Below are positions 17,857 through 26,617 of a stretch of 64,000 nt of DNA, piece by piece (the first letter of the stretch is position 1; the number at the start of each line of letters is the position of its first letter). The notes under the pieces are model-generated. The model worked only from the letters and a program-made list of their open reading frames with translations. It did no database searches and was not told the origin of the DNA. The DNA lies in NCBI GenBank assembly GCA_964611295.1, contig CAZSWV010000003.1:124001-188000 (forward strand), given 5' to 3'. The DNA comes from B73-G16 sp964611295 (GTDB lineage: Bacteria; Desulfobacterota; B13-G15). A program made the translations under genes and the position numbers.

Positions 17857-18466
17857 GCGCACCTCCTATCGTTTGTCTTATGGCTTTGTACACCTTCAGG
17901 ACTTGTTCCTCTGTGTATTGGAGGTCATAGGAGTTGTTCACAAGGTAATGGGCATAAGCCACCTTTTCCAAAAGGGGCATCTGGGACCTTATGCGCCGTA
18001 ATGCCTCCTCTTCAGACAAACCGTCCCTTTCCATAAGGCGCTTGAGCTGGACCGTTTCTTCTACATAAACGAGGACAACCACATCCATCTCGCGAAAGGT
18101 CCCCTTCTCTATCAAGAGGGGGGCATCCACCACGATCCCTCCTTTGGCCTTGGAAAAGGCCTCCTGCATCTTCATCTCCACTAAAGGATGCAGTATCCCT
18201 TCGAGGACCTTGCGCTTTTCAGCGTCGTAAAAGACAAGGGCGCCAAGCCTCTTCCTTTGGATCTCACCGTCTGGACCCAATATGGAGGTCCCAAAGGCCT
18301 CCACTATCCTCTTCCACCCTTCTTCTCCCCTTTTCATGAGCTCATGGGCCACTTGGTCAAGGTCTAGGAGTTCGAACCCCAAAAGTCCTGCCAATTGGCG
18401 CGCTACCGTGCTTTTGCCGGTGCATATGCCTCCTGTAACCCCTATCCGCATAGCTTTGTGCGACAT
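17834..18466 (-). CDS. coaE: Dephospho-CoA kinase
   Basis: Last step of coenzyme A synthesis, phosphorylation of dephospho-CoA. The product is 210 residues with Walker A GVTGGICTGKSTVA, the DLDQVAHELMKRG segment and PLLIEKG, all typical of CoaE. An in-frame ATG five codons in (MRIGVTGG) is the start most homologues would use. Neither start has a strong ribosome site. Its 3' end overlaps rho by 23 bases and it follows gyrB by 13 bases. Confidence 0.93.
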   Translation of the reverse strand: MSHKAMRIGVTGGICTGKSTVARQLAGLLGFELLDLDQVAHELMKRGEEGWKRIVEAFGTSILGPDGEIQRKRLGALVFYDAEKRKVLEGILHPLVEMKMQEAFSKAKGGIVVDAPLLIEKGTFREMDVVVLVYVEETVQLKRLMERDGLSEEEALRRIRSQMPLLEKVAYAHYLVNNSYDLQYTEEQVLKVYKAIRQTIGGAHGGPAPV

Positions 18467-18479
18467 ACGGAGACTGGAC

Positions 18480-20843
18480 CTATATATCTAGGTTCTGTAC
18501 AGTAAGGGCGTTCTCCTCTATGAACCTCCTTCTCTCCTCTACCTGTTCTCCCATGAGGACTGAAAAGATCTCATTGGCAGCCACTGCGTCCTCCACCTTC
18601 ACCTGCAACAAGGACCTCCTATCCGGACACATAGTGGTCTCCCAAAGTTGCTCAGGGTTCATCTCACCTAGTCCTTTGTACCTCTGTATGTAAAGGCCCT
18701 TCCTGCCTAGTTCGGAGACACGCCTGACGAGCTCAAATAGGTCGCCTATTTCCTCCCTTTCATCCCCCTCTACCAACCAAAGGGGTAGGGACTCCATGAG
18801 CCCCTTTATGCCTACGTAAAGGGATAGGAGCTTTTTGTAATCCCGTGACTCTGCAAACTCCCACCCTATCCTCCTGATCCTCCCCTCAAGGTCAGAAAAA
18901 CAAAGGGTCAATCCCTCAGGGCCACTTTCCAGGTATATGCTTTCTACTTTCTCCTTTAAGGCCATGACCACCCTCTGGAGGACCTCCTTTTGGAAGTCTC
19001 CCTTTGAACGTATCCCCTCTTTTAACATCTCCAGTACCACCTCTTTCGGGATGCCCCTCCGTTCGAAAAGCTCCATTGCCCTCTGGAACTCAAAGAGGAC
19101 CTCAAGGCCCTTGGCCACCTCCTGCTGCGAAAGGGGTCTGCCGTCTTTATCGAGGAGGCTTACCTTCTTCGAAGCCCTTTCGATCAGAAACCTATCGAGC
19201 TCCTGTTCCGTCTTAAGGTAAAAAGTCCCCTCTTGGGCCTTTACTCGGTAAAGGGGCGGTTGAGCTATGTAAAGGCAGCCGCTCTCGACCAAGGGGGCCA
19301 TTTGCCTGAAGAAAAAGGTCAAAAGCAAGGTCCTTATGTGAGATCCGTCCACATCGGCGTCTGTCATTATGATGACCTTCCTGTACCTAAGCTCTTCGGG
19401 CGAAAAATCGTTCTTCAGGCTGGCAACCCCAAGGGCTGCGAATATGGTCCTTATCTCCTCATTGGAAAGCACCTTGTCTATCCTTGCCTTCTCCACGTTT
19501 ATTATCTTTCCCTTTATGGGCAACACGGCCTGAAAGCGTCTGTCACGAGCCTGTTTGGCAGAGCCCCCTGCGCTTTCCCCTTCCACGATGAAGAGCTCCT
19601 TTTTCTCAGGGTCCTTCTCCTGACAGTCGGCAAGCTTTCCGGGCAAGGTAACATCGAGCCCCCCTTTCTTCCTCATAAGCTCACGGGCCTTCCGCGCAGC
19701 AATGCGGGCCCTTGCCGCATCTATGACCTTGGCGAGGATCTTTTTGGTTTCAGCTGGGTTCCTCTCTAGGTACTCTAGAAGGCCTTCAGAGACAATGGAC
19801 TCCACTATGCCCTTGACCTCGCTGTTGCCAAGCTTTGTCTTGGTCTGCCCTTCAAACTGAGGCCTCCTCAGCTTTACGCTTATGACCGCTGTGAGACCTT
19901 CACGGACGTCATCACCGCTTAGCCCTTCTTTCAACTCCTTTTGTACTTTGTCACCGAGGAGGTTGTTGAGCGTACGGGTCAGCGCCGCTTTGAACCCCGC
20001 TACATGGGTTCCACCTTCGGTGGTCTTTATGCAGTTGGCAAAGGAGAGGATGTTTTCGTTGAAACCGTCGTTGTACTGAATGGCAACTTCGACAAGACAA
20101 CCGTTCTTTTCCCCGCGAATGTAAATGGGTTGTTCGTTTATGGGGACCCTTCCCTTATTGAGCTGCCTTACCATCTCTACGATCCCGCCCTCGTAAAGAA
20201 AGGACACCCGCTTGCCAACCCTTTCGTCTATGAGCGTTATCGCCAGGCCTTTGTTCAGAAACGCTAGCTCCCTCAAACGGTGTAGGAGGTGCTCGAAGTC
20301 AAACTCCAGGTCACCAAAGATCTCTGGGTCGGGTTTAAACCTTATGGAGGTACCCGTCCTCGTCGTCGTGCCCTTCACCTTCAAGGCAGAGACGGGCTTT
20401 CCGCGTTCGTACCTTTGAAAGTACACCTTTCCCTCACGGTAGACCTCCACCTCCAAGTACTCGGAAAGGGCATTCACCACCGAAAGCCCAACCCCGTGTA
20501 GTCCCCCCGAGATCTTATAGACCCCTTCCTCGAACTTCCCCCCTGCATGGAGCTTGGTTAAAACCACCTCAAGGGCAGGCTTCCCTTCAACAGGGTGAAC
20601 GTCCACGGGAATGCCCCTACCGTTGTCGGTCACCGTGACGCTGTTGTCCATATGTAGCACTACCTCCACTTCACTGCAGAACCCCGCTTGGGCCTCGTCG
20701 ATGCTGTTATCCACAAGCTCCTCTACCAGATGGTGGAGGCCTTCAAAGCCCGTGTTACCGATGTACATGCCCGGAGTTTTCCTAACCGCTTCAAGTCCTT
20801 CCAATACCTTGATGCTTGAGGCCGTATAAGCCTTACTTCCCAC
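18480..20843 (-). CDS. gyrB: DNA gyrase subunit B
   Basis: ATPase subunit of DNA gyrase, 787 residues from a GTG preceded by GGAGG. It contains the GHKL ATP-binding motifs ELVDNSIDEAQAG and TDNGRGIPVDVHP, the transducer domain, and the Toprim motif FIVEGESAGGSAKQARDR with PIKGKIINVEKAR. The C-terminal segment RYKGLGEMNPEQLWETTM is characteristic of GyrB/ParE. Placement next to dnaN and dnaA favours GyrB over ParE. Confidence 0.96.
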   Translation of the reverse strand: MGSKAYTASSIKVLEGLEAVRKTPGMYIGNTGFEGLHHLVEELVDNSIDEAQAGFCSEVEVVLHMDNSVTVTDNGRGIPVDVHPVEGKPALEVVLTKLHAGGKFEEGVYKISGGLHGVGLSVVNALSEYLEVEVYREGKVYFQRYERGKPVSALKVKGTTTRTGTSIRFKPDPEIFGDLEFDFEHLLHRLRELAFLNKGLAITLIDERVGKRVSFLYEGGIVEMVRQLNKGRVPINEQPIYIRGEKNGCLVEVAIQYNDGFNENILSFANCIKTTEGGTHVAGFKAALTRTLNNLLGDKVQKELKEGLSGDDVREGLTAVISVKLRRPQFEGQTKTKLGNSEVKGIVESIVSEGLLEYLERNPAETKKILAKVIDAARARIAARKARELMRKKGGLDVTLPGKLADCQEKDPEKKELFIVEGESAGGSAKQARDRRFQAVLPIKGKIINVEKARIDKVLSNEEIRTIFAALGVASLKNDFSPEELRYRKVIIMTDADVDGSHIRTLLLTFFFRQMAPLVESGCLYIAQPPLYRVKAQEGTFYLKTEQELDRFLIERASKKVSLLDKDGRPLSQQEVAKGLEVLFEFQRAMELFERRGIPKEVVLEMLKEGIRSKGDFQKEVLQRVVMALKEKVESIYLESGPEGLTLCFSDLEGRIRRIGWEFAESRDYKKLLSLYVGIKGLMESLPLWLVEGDEREEIGDLFELVRRVSELGRKGLYIQRYKGLGEMNPEQLWETTMCPDRRSLLQVKVEDAVAANEIFSVLMGEQVEERRRFIEENALTVQNLDI

Positions 20844-20853
20844 CTCTACCTCC

Positions 20854-21948
20854 TCATTCTATGCTCTTCATGGGCATGACCACGTAAAGGTAGTTCTCCG
20901 AGCCCTCCTCTTTCAAGAGCCCAGCGCTTTCCGCATCCCTTAGCTCAAACCTGACAAATTCCCCTTCCATGGCGTTTAAGGCCTCTATGAGGTAACGCGG
21001 GTTAAAGGTAACCGAAAGCGGCCTCCCTTCATAGCGGACCTCAAGGCTTTCACTGAACTCGCCTGTTTCAGGTCCGCCCGCCTTCACGTGCATCCTGCCT
21101 TCCTCAAAGGAGAACTTCACACCCTGCACGCCTTCAGCCGCAAATACCTCCCCTCGCTTAAGCACCTGAAGGAATATCTCCCTTTGTATCACCAAATGGT
21201 TTTCAAAGCCCTTTGGCAGTACGTATCGGTATTCGGGGAACCTCCCCTCCAAGGCCCTTATGGAGAGGCAAGAGGACCTACCTTGGAACTCCACTGCACT
21301 CTGCTGGATCTTCACCGAAAGCCTTTCCTCTTCTTGAAAGACCCTCCTTATCTCTTGAAGGCCCTTTTTCGGCAGTACCACAGAGGCCTCCTTTAAGACC
21401 TCTACCTCTTGCTCGCATAGGGCCAGCCTGTGCCCATCGGTGGCTACCATCCTTAACTTGTCGCCTTCGGTCTCGAATAGAATACCGTGTAGGTTCATAC
21501 TCGACTCTTGATTAGAAGAACAAAAGGCCACCTTTTTCATCATCTTCTTCAAGAGGCTTGAGTCAACTAAAAAGAAAGGCTCCCCATCTGAGGTAAACCT
21601 TGGAAAGTCACGGGGATCAAGACCTGGCAAGCTCATGCACACATTCCCTATGGAAATACTTGTCCAAAAATTGGGAGTTTGACTCAGCTCTAGGGTCCCT
21701 ATGGGCAAGGCCCTTAAGATCTCGTAGAGTTTTCTTGCCGGCAGGCATATGCTTCCTCTCTCTATCACCAAGGCCTCAAGCTGTTCCTTCAAACTTACCT
21801 GCAGATCGGTGGCTTCAAGGGAGAGGACCTCCCCTTCTGCGTTGAGGAGAAAATGGGACAGAATGGGGTAAAAGGTCCTCTTTTCAACAACTCCTTGAAG
21901 TTTCCCTAATGCCTTTTGAAGTTGTTCTTTGTTGATGTTTACCTTCAT
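20854..21948 (-). CDS. dnaN: DNA polymerase III beta sliding clamp
   Basis: Processivity clamp, 364 residues and three repeated clamp domains as usual. It starts MKVNINKEQLQKALGKLQGVV and ends with the family tail YLYVVMPMKSIE, which forms part of the protein-binding pocket. Further signatures are MVATDGHRLALCE and VTFNPRYLIEAL. The gene lies in the classic dnaA-dnaN-gyrB order. DnaA-box-like sequences overlap and precede its start. Confidence 0.95.
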   Translation of the reverse strand: MKVNINKEQLQKALGKLQGVVEKRTFYPILSHFLLNAEGEVLSLEATDLQVSLKEQLEALVIERGSICLPARKLYEILRALPIGTLELSQTPNFWTSISIGNVCMSLPGLDPRDFPRFTSDGEPFFLVDSSLLKKMMKKVAFCSSNQESSMNLHGILFETEGDKLRMVATDGHRLALCEQEVEVLKEASVVLPKKGLQEIRRVFQEEERLSVKIQQSAVEFQGRSSCLSIRALEGRFPEYRYVLPKGFENHLVIQREIFLQVLKRGEVFAAEGVQGVKFSFEEGRMHVKAGGPETGEFSESLEVRYEGRPLSVTFNPRYLIEALNAMEGEFVRFELRDAESAGLLKEEGSENYLYVVMPMKSIE

Positions 21949-21981
21949 TTTTCCACCTCACGGTGTGGAAATTGTGGAAAA
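21949..21981. other. DnaA-box-like cluster in the dnaA-dnaN spacer (possible oriC or dnaN control region)
   Basis: Three nonamers close to the DnaA consensus TTATNCACA lie within 33 bases: TTTTCCACC at 21949-21957 (plus strand), ATTTCCACA at 21964-21972 (minus) and TTTTCCACA at 21973-21981 (minus). The spacer is only about 100 bases, short for a complete origin with an AT-rich unwinding element. The site may therefore serve dnaN autoregulation, or be only part of oriC. Gene orientation diverges a little further right, near 23.6 kb. Confidence 0.4.
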
Positions 21982-22047
21982 CTCAAAACCATTAAGTTCC
22001 CCTTTGGCCTTCCTCTGGGGAGTAAAAGGTGCCCTTATTCCTCCTTT

Positions 22048-23367
22048 TCAACCTTTTAGCTGTTTTTCCAGTTCCTCCACCATGCTCCTGAAAAGGGGGT
22101 CCTTTTCCAGCCTTTGTTCCACCTTCCTTATCCCATAGATCACTGTCGAATGGTCCTTCCCACCGAAGCGCCTTCCTATGTCTACAAGTGGGGCGTCTGT
22201 ATACTTCTTTATCAAATACATGGCCACCTGGCGCGGTAAAACGATCTGCTGAAGTCGTCTTTGGGAACACAGGTCCTTTACCTTAACGTTGAAATACGAA
22301 GCTACCTTTTGGAGGATCTTTTCAGGGGTAAGGGGCTGTTCTTCCTTTACTATGTTCTTCAAGGCCTCTTTTGCCAAGGCGATGTCGATCCTCCTTTTGG
22401 TTAAGGAAGCGTAGGCCCCAAGCCTTATCAGACAACCCTCCAGGACTCGGATGTTGGAGGTATCGATCTTTGAAGCAAGGTACATGGCCACTTCATCAGG
22501 GAGGTCGATGTTTTCGATCTCGGCCTTTTTCTTAAGGATGGCCACCTTTGTTTCCACATCAGGAGGTTGGATGTCCACAATAAGCCCCCATTCGAAGCGC
22601 GATCGCAGCCTCTCCTCGATGTTCACTATCTCCCTGGGGAAACGGTCGCTGGTTATCACGATCTGCTTTTTGTTCTGATAGAGGGTGTTAAAGGTATGGA
22701 AGAACTCCACCTGCGTCCTCTCTTTGCCGGCGATGAACTGGATGTCGTCTATGAGCAACACGTCCATCGCCCGGTACTTGCTCCTGAAGGCATCCATGCG
22801 CTCGTAACGGATGGAGTTGATGAGCTCGTTTGTGAACTCTTCTGCCGATATGTAACACACTTTAAGCGGGTCACTTACCTTGCGCTCCTTTATTATCTGT
22901 TGACCTATGGCGTTGAGGAGATGGGTCTTACCCAGCCCAACTCCCCCATATATGAAAAGGGGGTTGTACCTCAAACCGGGTTTCTCCACTACTGCCAAGG
23001 CTGCCGCATGGGCAAGTTGGTTGCCGCTTCCCACCACAAAGTTTTCAAAGGTATAGCGTGGATGAAAGGCTTGTAGGGCCTGCTGCACCCTTTCGTCGTC
23101 TTCGGCTGTGGAAAAGTCGGAACTTATCCCCTCCTTTTCCACTACTAATTCCACATCCCCTACGTCCCTTTGGATCTGCCTCAAGGCCCCCTTTATGTGC
23201 TCGAGATAGTTCTCCTTGATCCACTCCCGGAAAAACCTGTTTGGAGCCGTTATGACCAGACGGTTTCCTTCGATCCTGCCTCTGAGGGGCTTGATCCACG
23301 TCTCATAGGCACTGAAGGCCAAAGTGGCCTTAAGGTAGTCGAGGACTTCAGCCCAGACGTTATCCAT
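22048..23367 (-). CDS. dnaA: Chromosomal replication initiator DnaA
   Basis: AAA+ protein that opens oriC, 439 residues. The N-terminal domain (about 1-70, WIKPLRGRIEGNRLVITAPN) binds helicase. The ATPase domain has Walker A GGVGLGKTHLLNA, Walker B VLLIDDIQFIAGK and the sensor segments. The C-terminal DNA-binding domain ends with GGKDHSTVIYGIRKVE, the DnaA signature. The ATG at 23367 lies only about 25 bases downstream of a terminator-like hairpin that follows tRNA-Phe, and it has no strong Shine-Dalgarno sequence. Confidence 0.96.
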   Translation of the reverse strand: MDNVWAEVLDYLKATLAFSAYETWIKPLRGRIEGNRLVITAPNRFFREWIKENYLEHIKGALRQIQRDVGDVELVVEKEGISSDFSTAEDDERVQQALQAFHPRYTFENFVVGSGNQLAHAAALAVVEKPGLRYNPLFIYGGVGLGKTHLLNAIGQQIIKERKVSDPLKVCYISAEEFTNELINSIRYERMDAFRSKYRAMDVLLIDDIQFIAGKERTQVEFFHTFNTLYQNKKQIVITSDRFPREIVNIEERLRSRFEWGLIVDIQPPDVETKVAILKKKAEIENIDLPDEVAMYLASKIDTSNIRVLEGCLIRLGAYASLTKRRIDIALAKEALKNIVKEEQPLTPEKILQKVASYFNVKVKDLCSQRRLQQIVLPRQVAMYLIKKYTDAPLVDIGRRFGGKDHSTVIYGIRKVEQRLEKDPLFRSMVEELEKQLKG

Positions 23368-23392
23368 GGGTATAACGCCAAGATCCTAAGCC

Positions 23393-23419
23393 AAAAAAGG
23401 TCCTCAACGAGGTGAGGAC
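23393..23419 (-). terminator. Rho-independent terminator or attenuator between tRNA-Phe and dnaA
   Basis: On the minus strand a perfect 7-bp stem (GTCCTCA at 23413-23419 with TGAGGAC at 23400-23406) has a six-base loop and is followed by CTTTTTT (23393-23399). It can end the tRNA-Phe transcript. Because dnaA begins about 25 bases further on, read-through here would also set dnaA expression. Confidence 0.75.
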
Positions 23420-23470
23420 AAACCAACCATAAAGGGGCCTTTTTCTAACCAGATTTTACCTCCTGGAAGG

Positions 23471-23546
<76 letters not shown>

Positions 23547-23556
23547 ACCCATAAAA

Positions 23557-23585
23557 AGCATACGAAGGTTGATCCCCTCTGTCAA
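23557..23585 (-). promoter_or_regulatory. Sigma-70 promoter for tRNA-Phe
   Basis: On the minus strand TTGACA (23580-23585), a 17-base spacer and TATGCT (23557-23562) lie about ten bases before the tRNA 5' end at 23546. Hexamers, spacing and distance to the mature 5' end all fit a housekeeping promoter. It may also feed dnaA by read-through. Confidence 0.8.
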
Positions 23586-23638
23586 GGCCAAGAGGTTGTC
23601 GAGGCTCTGTAGGACATAATAAAATTCCCGCAAAGGGG

Positions 23639-24274
23639 ATGAACGTCCTTTGCGTCATCGGATGGTCTAAAAGCGGTAAGACCGCCCTTATGGAGGGTTT
23701 GATAAAGGGCTTCAAGGGCCGCGGGTTGAGGGTAGCGGCGCTTAAGCACCACGGGCATCCAGGAGATGTGTTCCCCGAGGGGAAGGACACGACCAGGTTC
23801 CTTAAGGCAGGGGCTGACCTAGCGGTGTTGTTCGGACAAGGGGGTTTGGAGTTGTCAAGACCCCTTTTGGATCCCGATCCACAAGGGCTTTTGCCTTACC
23901 TATGGGGCTATGACCTGGTGTTGGTGGAAGGGCTTAAGGGTTCGAATTACCCAAAGGTGGAGGTGTACAACGGAAGCCCGGAGGGGCTCCTTTACCAAAA
24001 GGTCAAAGGGGTCCTGGCCCTTGTAAGCGACCAAGTGGAGGTCCAAGGGATACCGACCTTTAAGACACACGAGGTGGATGCCCTTGTGGATTACCTGATG
24101 GAGAAGCTGCCCCTCAAGCGGCAAAGGCTCACCCTTGTTGCAGACGGAAGGGAAGTGGCCCTTAACGCCTTTGTGGAGAGGATGCTTTATGGGCTTGTGA
24201 AAGCCATGGTGGCCCCCCTTAAAGGGTGTGAAGACGTAAAGGAGGTGGTCCTCCGATGGGAAAGGGACCTGTAG
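23639..24274 (+). CDS. mobB: Molybdopterin-guanine dinucleotide biosynthesis protein MobB
   Basis: GTP-binding accessory protein for Mo/W bis-guanine-dinucleotide cofactor, 211 residues. It has Walker A GWSKSGKTALMEG (GxxxxGKT), the MobB-specific ALKHHGHPGDVFPEGKDTTR and the Walker B-like LVLVEGLKGSNYPKVEV. About 50 C-terminal residues form an extra small domain (LVADGREVALNAFVERML) seen in several anaerobe homologues. It is the first gene of the rightward operon starting beside dnaA and overlaps thrC by 19 bases. It implies that the cell makes formate dehydrogenase, AOR-type or similar Mo/W enzymes. Confidence 0.88.
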   Translation: MNVLCVIGWSKSGKTALMEGLIKGFKGRGLRVAALKHHGHPGDVFPEGKDTTRFLKAGADLAVLFGQGGLELSRPLLDPDPQGLLPYLWGYDLVLVEGLKGSNYPKVEVYNGSPEGLLYQKVKGVLALVSDQVEVQGIPTFKTHEVDALVDYLMEKLPLKRQRLTLVADGREVALNAFVERMLYGLVKAMVAPLKGCEDVKEVVLRWERDL

Positions 24275-25662
24275 AAGGGCTTTTGATACCTGAGCCGCAG
24301 GGCAAGTTGGTCTACGTGTGTGTCCAGTGCGAGGCCCATTACCCCTTGGACAGGTTCCTATATACGTGTCCTGGTTGTGGTGGGCTTTTGCGGATCAAGG
24401 ACTTAGAATTCCAACGCCTGAAGGCCTATCCCCCCGAGGTGTGGAAGGAGGTCTTCAAGGGAAGGAGGACCTTGGAGCTGGATGCCTTAAAAGGGGTCTT
24501 TTTGTTTTACGAGCTCGTGCTGCCGGTGATACCCCTTGAGGACGTCCTTTACCTTGGTGAAGGGCAGACGCCCCTTGTGAGGGCAAACGAAGCCCTTTCT
24601 GATTGGGTAGGCATCCCCTTTTACGTGAAATACGAAGGCCTTAACCCCTCTTTGAGTTTTAAAGACAGGGGGATGGCCTCGGCCGTAAGCTTCATAAACT
24701 TTGCGATAAAGCGCAAGGGACTAAAGGAGGTCCTCGGCATCTGTGCATCCACAGGCGATACGTCTGCAGCGGCTGCCCTCTACCTAGCTTATCTGCCGCG
24801 GGAGAAGGTCCACTCGGTGGTGCTTTTGCCCGAGGGTAAGGTGACAGAGGCCCAACTGTCACAGCCCTTAGGGGCCGGCGCTACGGTCATAGAGGTCCCT
24901 GGGGTCTTTGACGACTGCATGAGGATCGTAGAGGAACTGGCCTCCAAGTACGAAGTATGCCTCTTAAACTCCAAAAACCCCCTAAGGATCCAGGGGCAGA
25001 AGACCTTCGCCTATGAGGTGGCGCAGCAGGTAGGATGGGACCTCAAGGGACTTATGGTGGTGGTCCCTGTTGGCAACGCTGGGAACGTCACGGCCATAAT
25101 GGAGGGCTTTTTGGACCTTCACGAACTCGGCCTGATAGAAGAGCTCCCCTATATACTTGCGGTCCAAAGCGAGCATGCAGACCCCATTTACCGGTGGTGG
25201 AAGACAGGGGAGTATGTCCCTGTGAAGGTGCGCCCAAGCGTTGCCCAAGCAGCGATGATCGGCAACCCGGTTTCCTTCCCCAAGGTGAGGCAACTTGTGG
25301 AGGGGCCTTTTAAGGAGAGGTTCCTGGCAGTCAGGGTAAGCGAGACCGAGATCATGGAGGGGATGCTCTTCACCAACAAAAACGGCCACGTGGTATGTAC
25401 ACAGGGGGGTGAGGCCATAGCGGGGCTGAGGAAGGCCTCAAGGGAAGGGATCCTGCCTGAAGGGTTGCGCAAGGTGGTGGTCAATTCCACCTCACACCAG
25501 CTCAAGTTCTCCAACTTCCAGAGGGCCTACTTCGAGGGGACCTTTCCGCCGGAGTTCGAGGTCGCGGTCAGGGAGGAGTTGAGGAACAGGCCAGTAAAGC
25601 TCCCCGCCGATCCCCATGCCATTGCCGAGTACCTCCGCTTAAAGCCCAGGGATGAGGCTTAA
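24256..25662 (+). CDS. thrC: Threonine synthase
   Basis: PLP enzyme converting O-phosphohomoserine to threonine, 468 residues. An N-terminal zinc-ribbon-like segment (VYVCVQCEAHYP and YTCPGCGGLL) precedes the fold type II core. The PLP lysine is in PSLSFKDRGMASAV, and the phosphate-binding loop region is PVGNAGNVTAIMEG. Length and the motif YILAVQSEHADPIYRWW fit threonine synthase better than other fold type II enzymes. The start overlaps mobB and the end overlaps thiL. No classical thrB is nearby, but see the ApgM-type gene at 30343. Confidence 0.92.
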   Translation: MGKGPVEGLLIPEPQGKLVYVCVQCEAHYPLDRFLYTCPGCGGLLRIKDLEFQRLKAYPPEVWKEVFKGRRTLELDALKGVFLFYELVLPVIPLEDVLYLGEGQTPLVRANEALSDWVGIPFYVKYEGLNPSLSFKDRGMASAVSFINFAIKRKGLKEVLGICASTGDTSAAAALYLAYLPREKVHSVVLLPEGKVTEAQLSQPLGAGATVIEVPGVFDDCMRIVEELASKYEVCLLNSKNPLRIQGQKTFAYEVAQQVGWDLKGLMVVVPVGNAGNVTAIMEGFLDLHELGLIEELPYILAVQSEHADPIYRWWKTGEYVPVKVRPSVAQAAMIGNPVSFPKVRQLVEGPFKERFLAVRVSETEIMEGMLFTNKNGHVVCTQGGEAIAGLRKASREGILPEGLRKVVVNSTSHQLKFSNFQRAYFEGTFPPEFEVAVREELRNRPVKLPADPHAIAEYLRLKPRDEA

Positions 25663-26617
25663 AGAGATCGGGGAATTCGGTCTCATCGAGAGACTTAAGG
25701 ACTTCCAGGCAGAAGGCGCACTTAAGGCCATAGGTGAGGACTGTGCCGTCTTCCCCATGGAAAAAGGGGTGCTCCTCTTTACCACCGACACCATGCTAGA
25801 AGGGGTCCATTTCAAGAGGGAATACGCTTCGCCATGGCATATAGGCTTTAAGGCCCTTTCGGTGAACCTGAGCGATATAGCCGCATGTGGCGGAAGGCCC
25901 TTGTTTTACTTAGTTGCCCTCACCGTGTCCCCTGAGGAAGAGGTGGGCTTTGTGGAGGAGCTCTACAGGGGCATGAAGGAGGCAGGCGATAGGTTTGGAG
26001 CAGGGCTTCTAGGAGGTGATCTATCCCGGGGCGATAGGCTCTCTGTAACCATAGCCTTAATAGGGATCGCGGAAGAGGACAAATGGGTCCCAAGGGACGG
26101 GGCTGAAGTGGGTCAGTGGATATACGTCTCGGGCTACCTAGGGGAATCCGCCCTTGGGCTCAGGCTCCTTCAGATGGGACACAAGGAGGGGCCTTTTGTC
26201 CGTCGACACCTTTTGCCCGAGCCGAGGGTGCCCCTTGGGATCGAACTAGCAAAGGGCCACCTAGCCTCTGCCATGATCGACATAAGCGATGGTTTCCTGA
26301 AAGACCTTGGGCATCTGCTTGAGGCCTCTGCTGTAGGAGCGGAGGTCTATGTGGACAGGTTGCCCCTTTCCGAACCCATGAAGGAGACGGCCAAGGCCTA
26401 TGGAATGGACCCCATAGCGCTTGCCCTCTCTGGAGGTGAGGACTACGAACTGCTCTTCACAAGCCCCTTACCCGAGGGGGTCCTTCAGGAGTTAGGGGCC
26501 AAGCTAGGGGTACCCATCACGGCAGTGGGAAGGACAGTGACCTCTGGCCTTACCCTGATCAGGGGAGGGGAACCCTGGACCTTCGAGGGGGAAAGGGGGT
26601 TTGACCATTTCGGATGA
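25652..26617 (+). CDS. thiL: Thiamine-monophosphate kinase
   Basis: Forms thiamine pyrophosphate from thiamine phosphate, 321 residues, of the PurM/SelD/HypE fold. Visible are IGEDCAVF with the metal-binding Asp, LLFTTDTMLEGVHFKREY, SVNLSDIAACGGRP, GGDLSRGD and the C-terminal MIDISDGFLKDLGH and LSGGEDYELLFTSP, all in ThiL order. SelD and HypE are excluded by these motifs. It sits between thrC and a YhaM-like gene with overlapping ends, indicating one operon. Confidence 0.94.
   Translation: MRLKEIGEFGLIERLKDFQAEGALKAIGEDCAVFPMEKGVLLFTTDTMLEGVHFKREYASPWHIGFKALSVNLSDIAACGGRPLFYLVALTVSPEEEVGFVEELYRGMKEAGDRFGAGLLGGDLSRGDRLSVTIALIGIAEEDKWVPRDGAEVGQWIYVSGYLGESALGLRLLQMGHKEGPFVRRHLLPEPRVPLGIELAKGHLASAMIDISDGFLKDLGHLLEASAVGAEVYVDRLPLSEPMKETAKAYGMDPIALALSGGEDYELLFTSPLPEGVLQELGAKLGVPITAVGRTVTSGLTLIRGGEPWTFEGERGFDHFG

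Noticed and set aside
23404..23430. Eight-codon frame (MVGLSSPR) overlapping the hairpin before dnaA, as an attenuation leader peptide
   Set aside because: It has only a weak ribosome site and no run of regulatory codons; chance is more likely.
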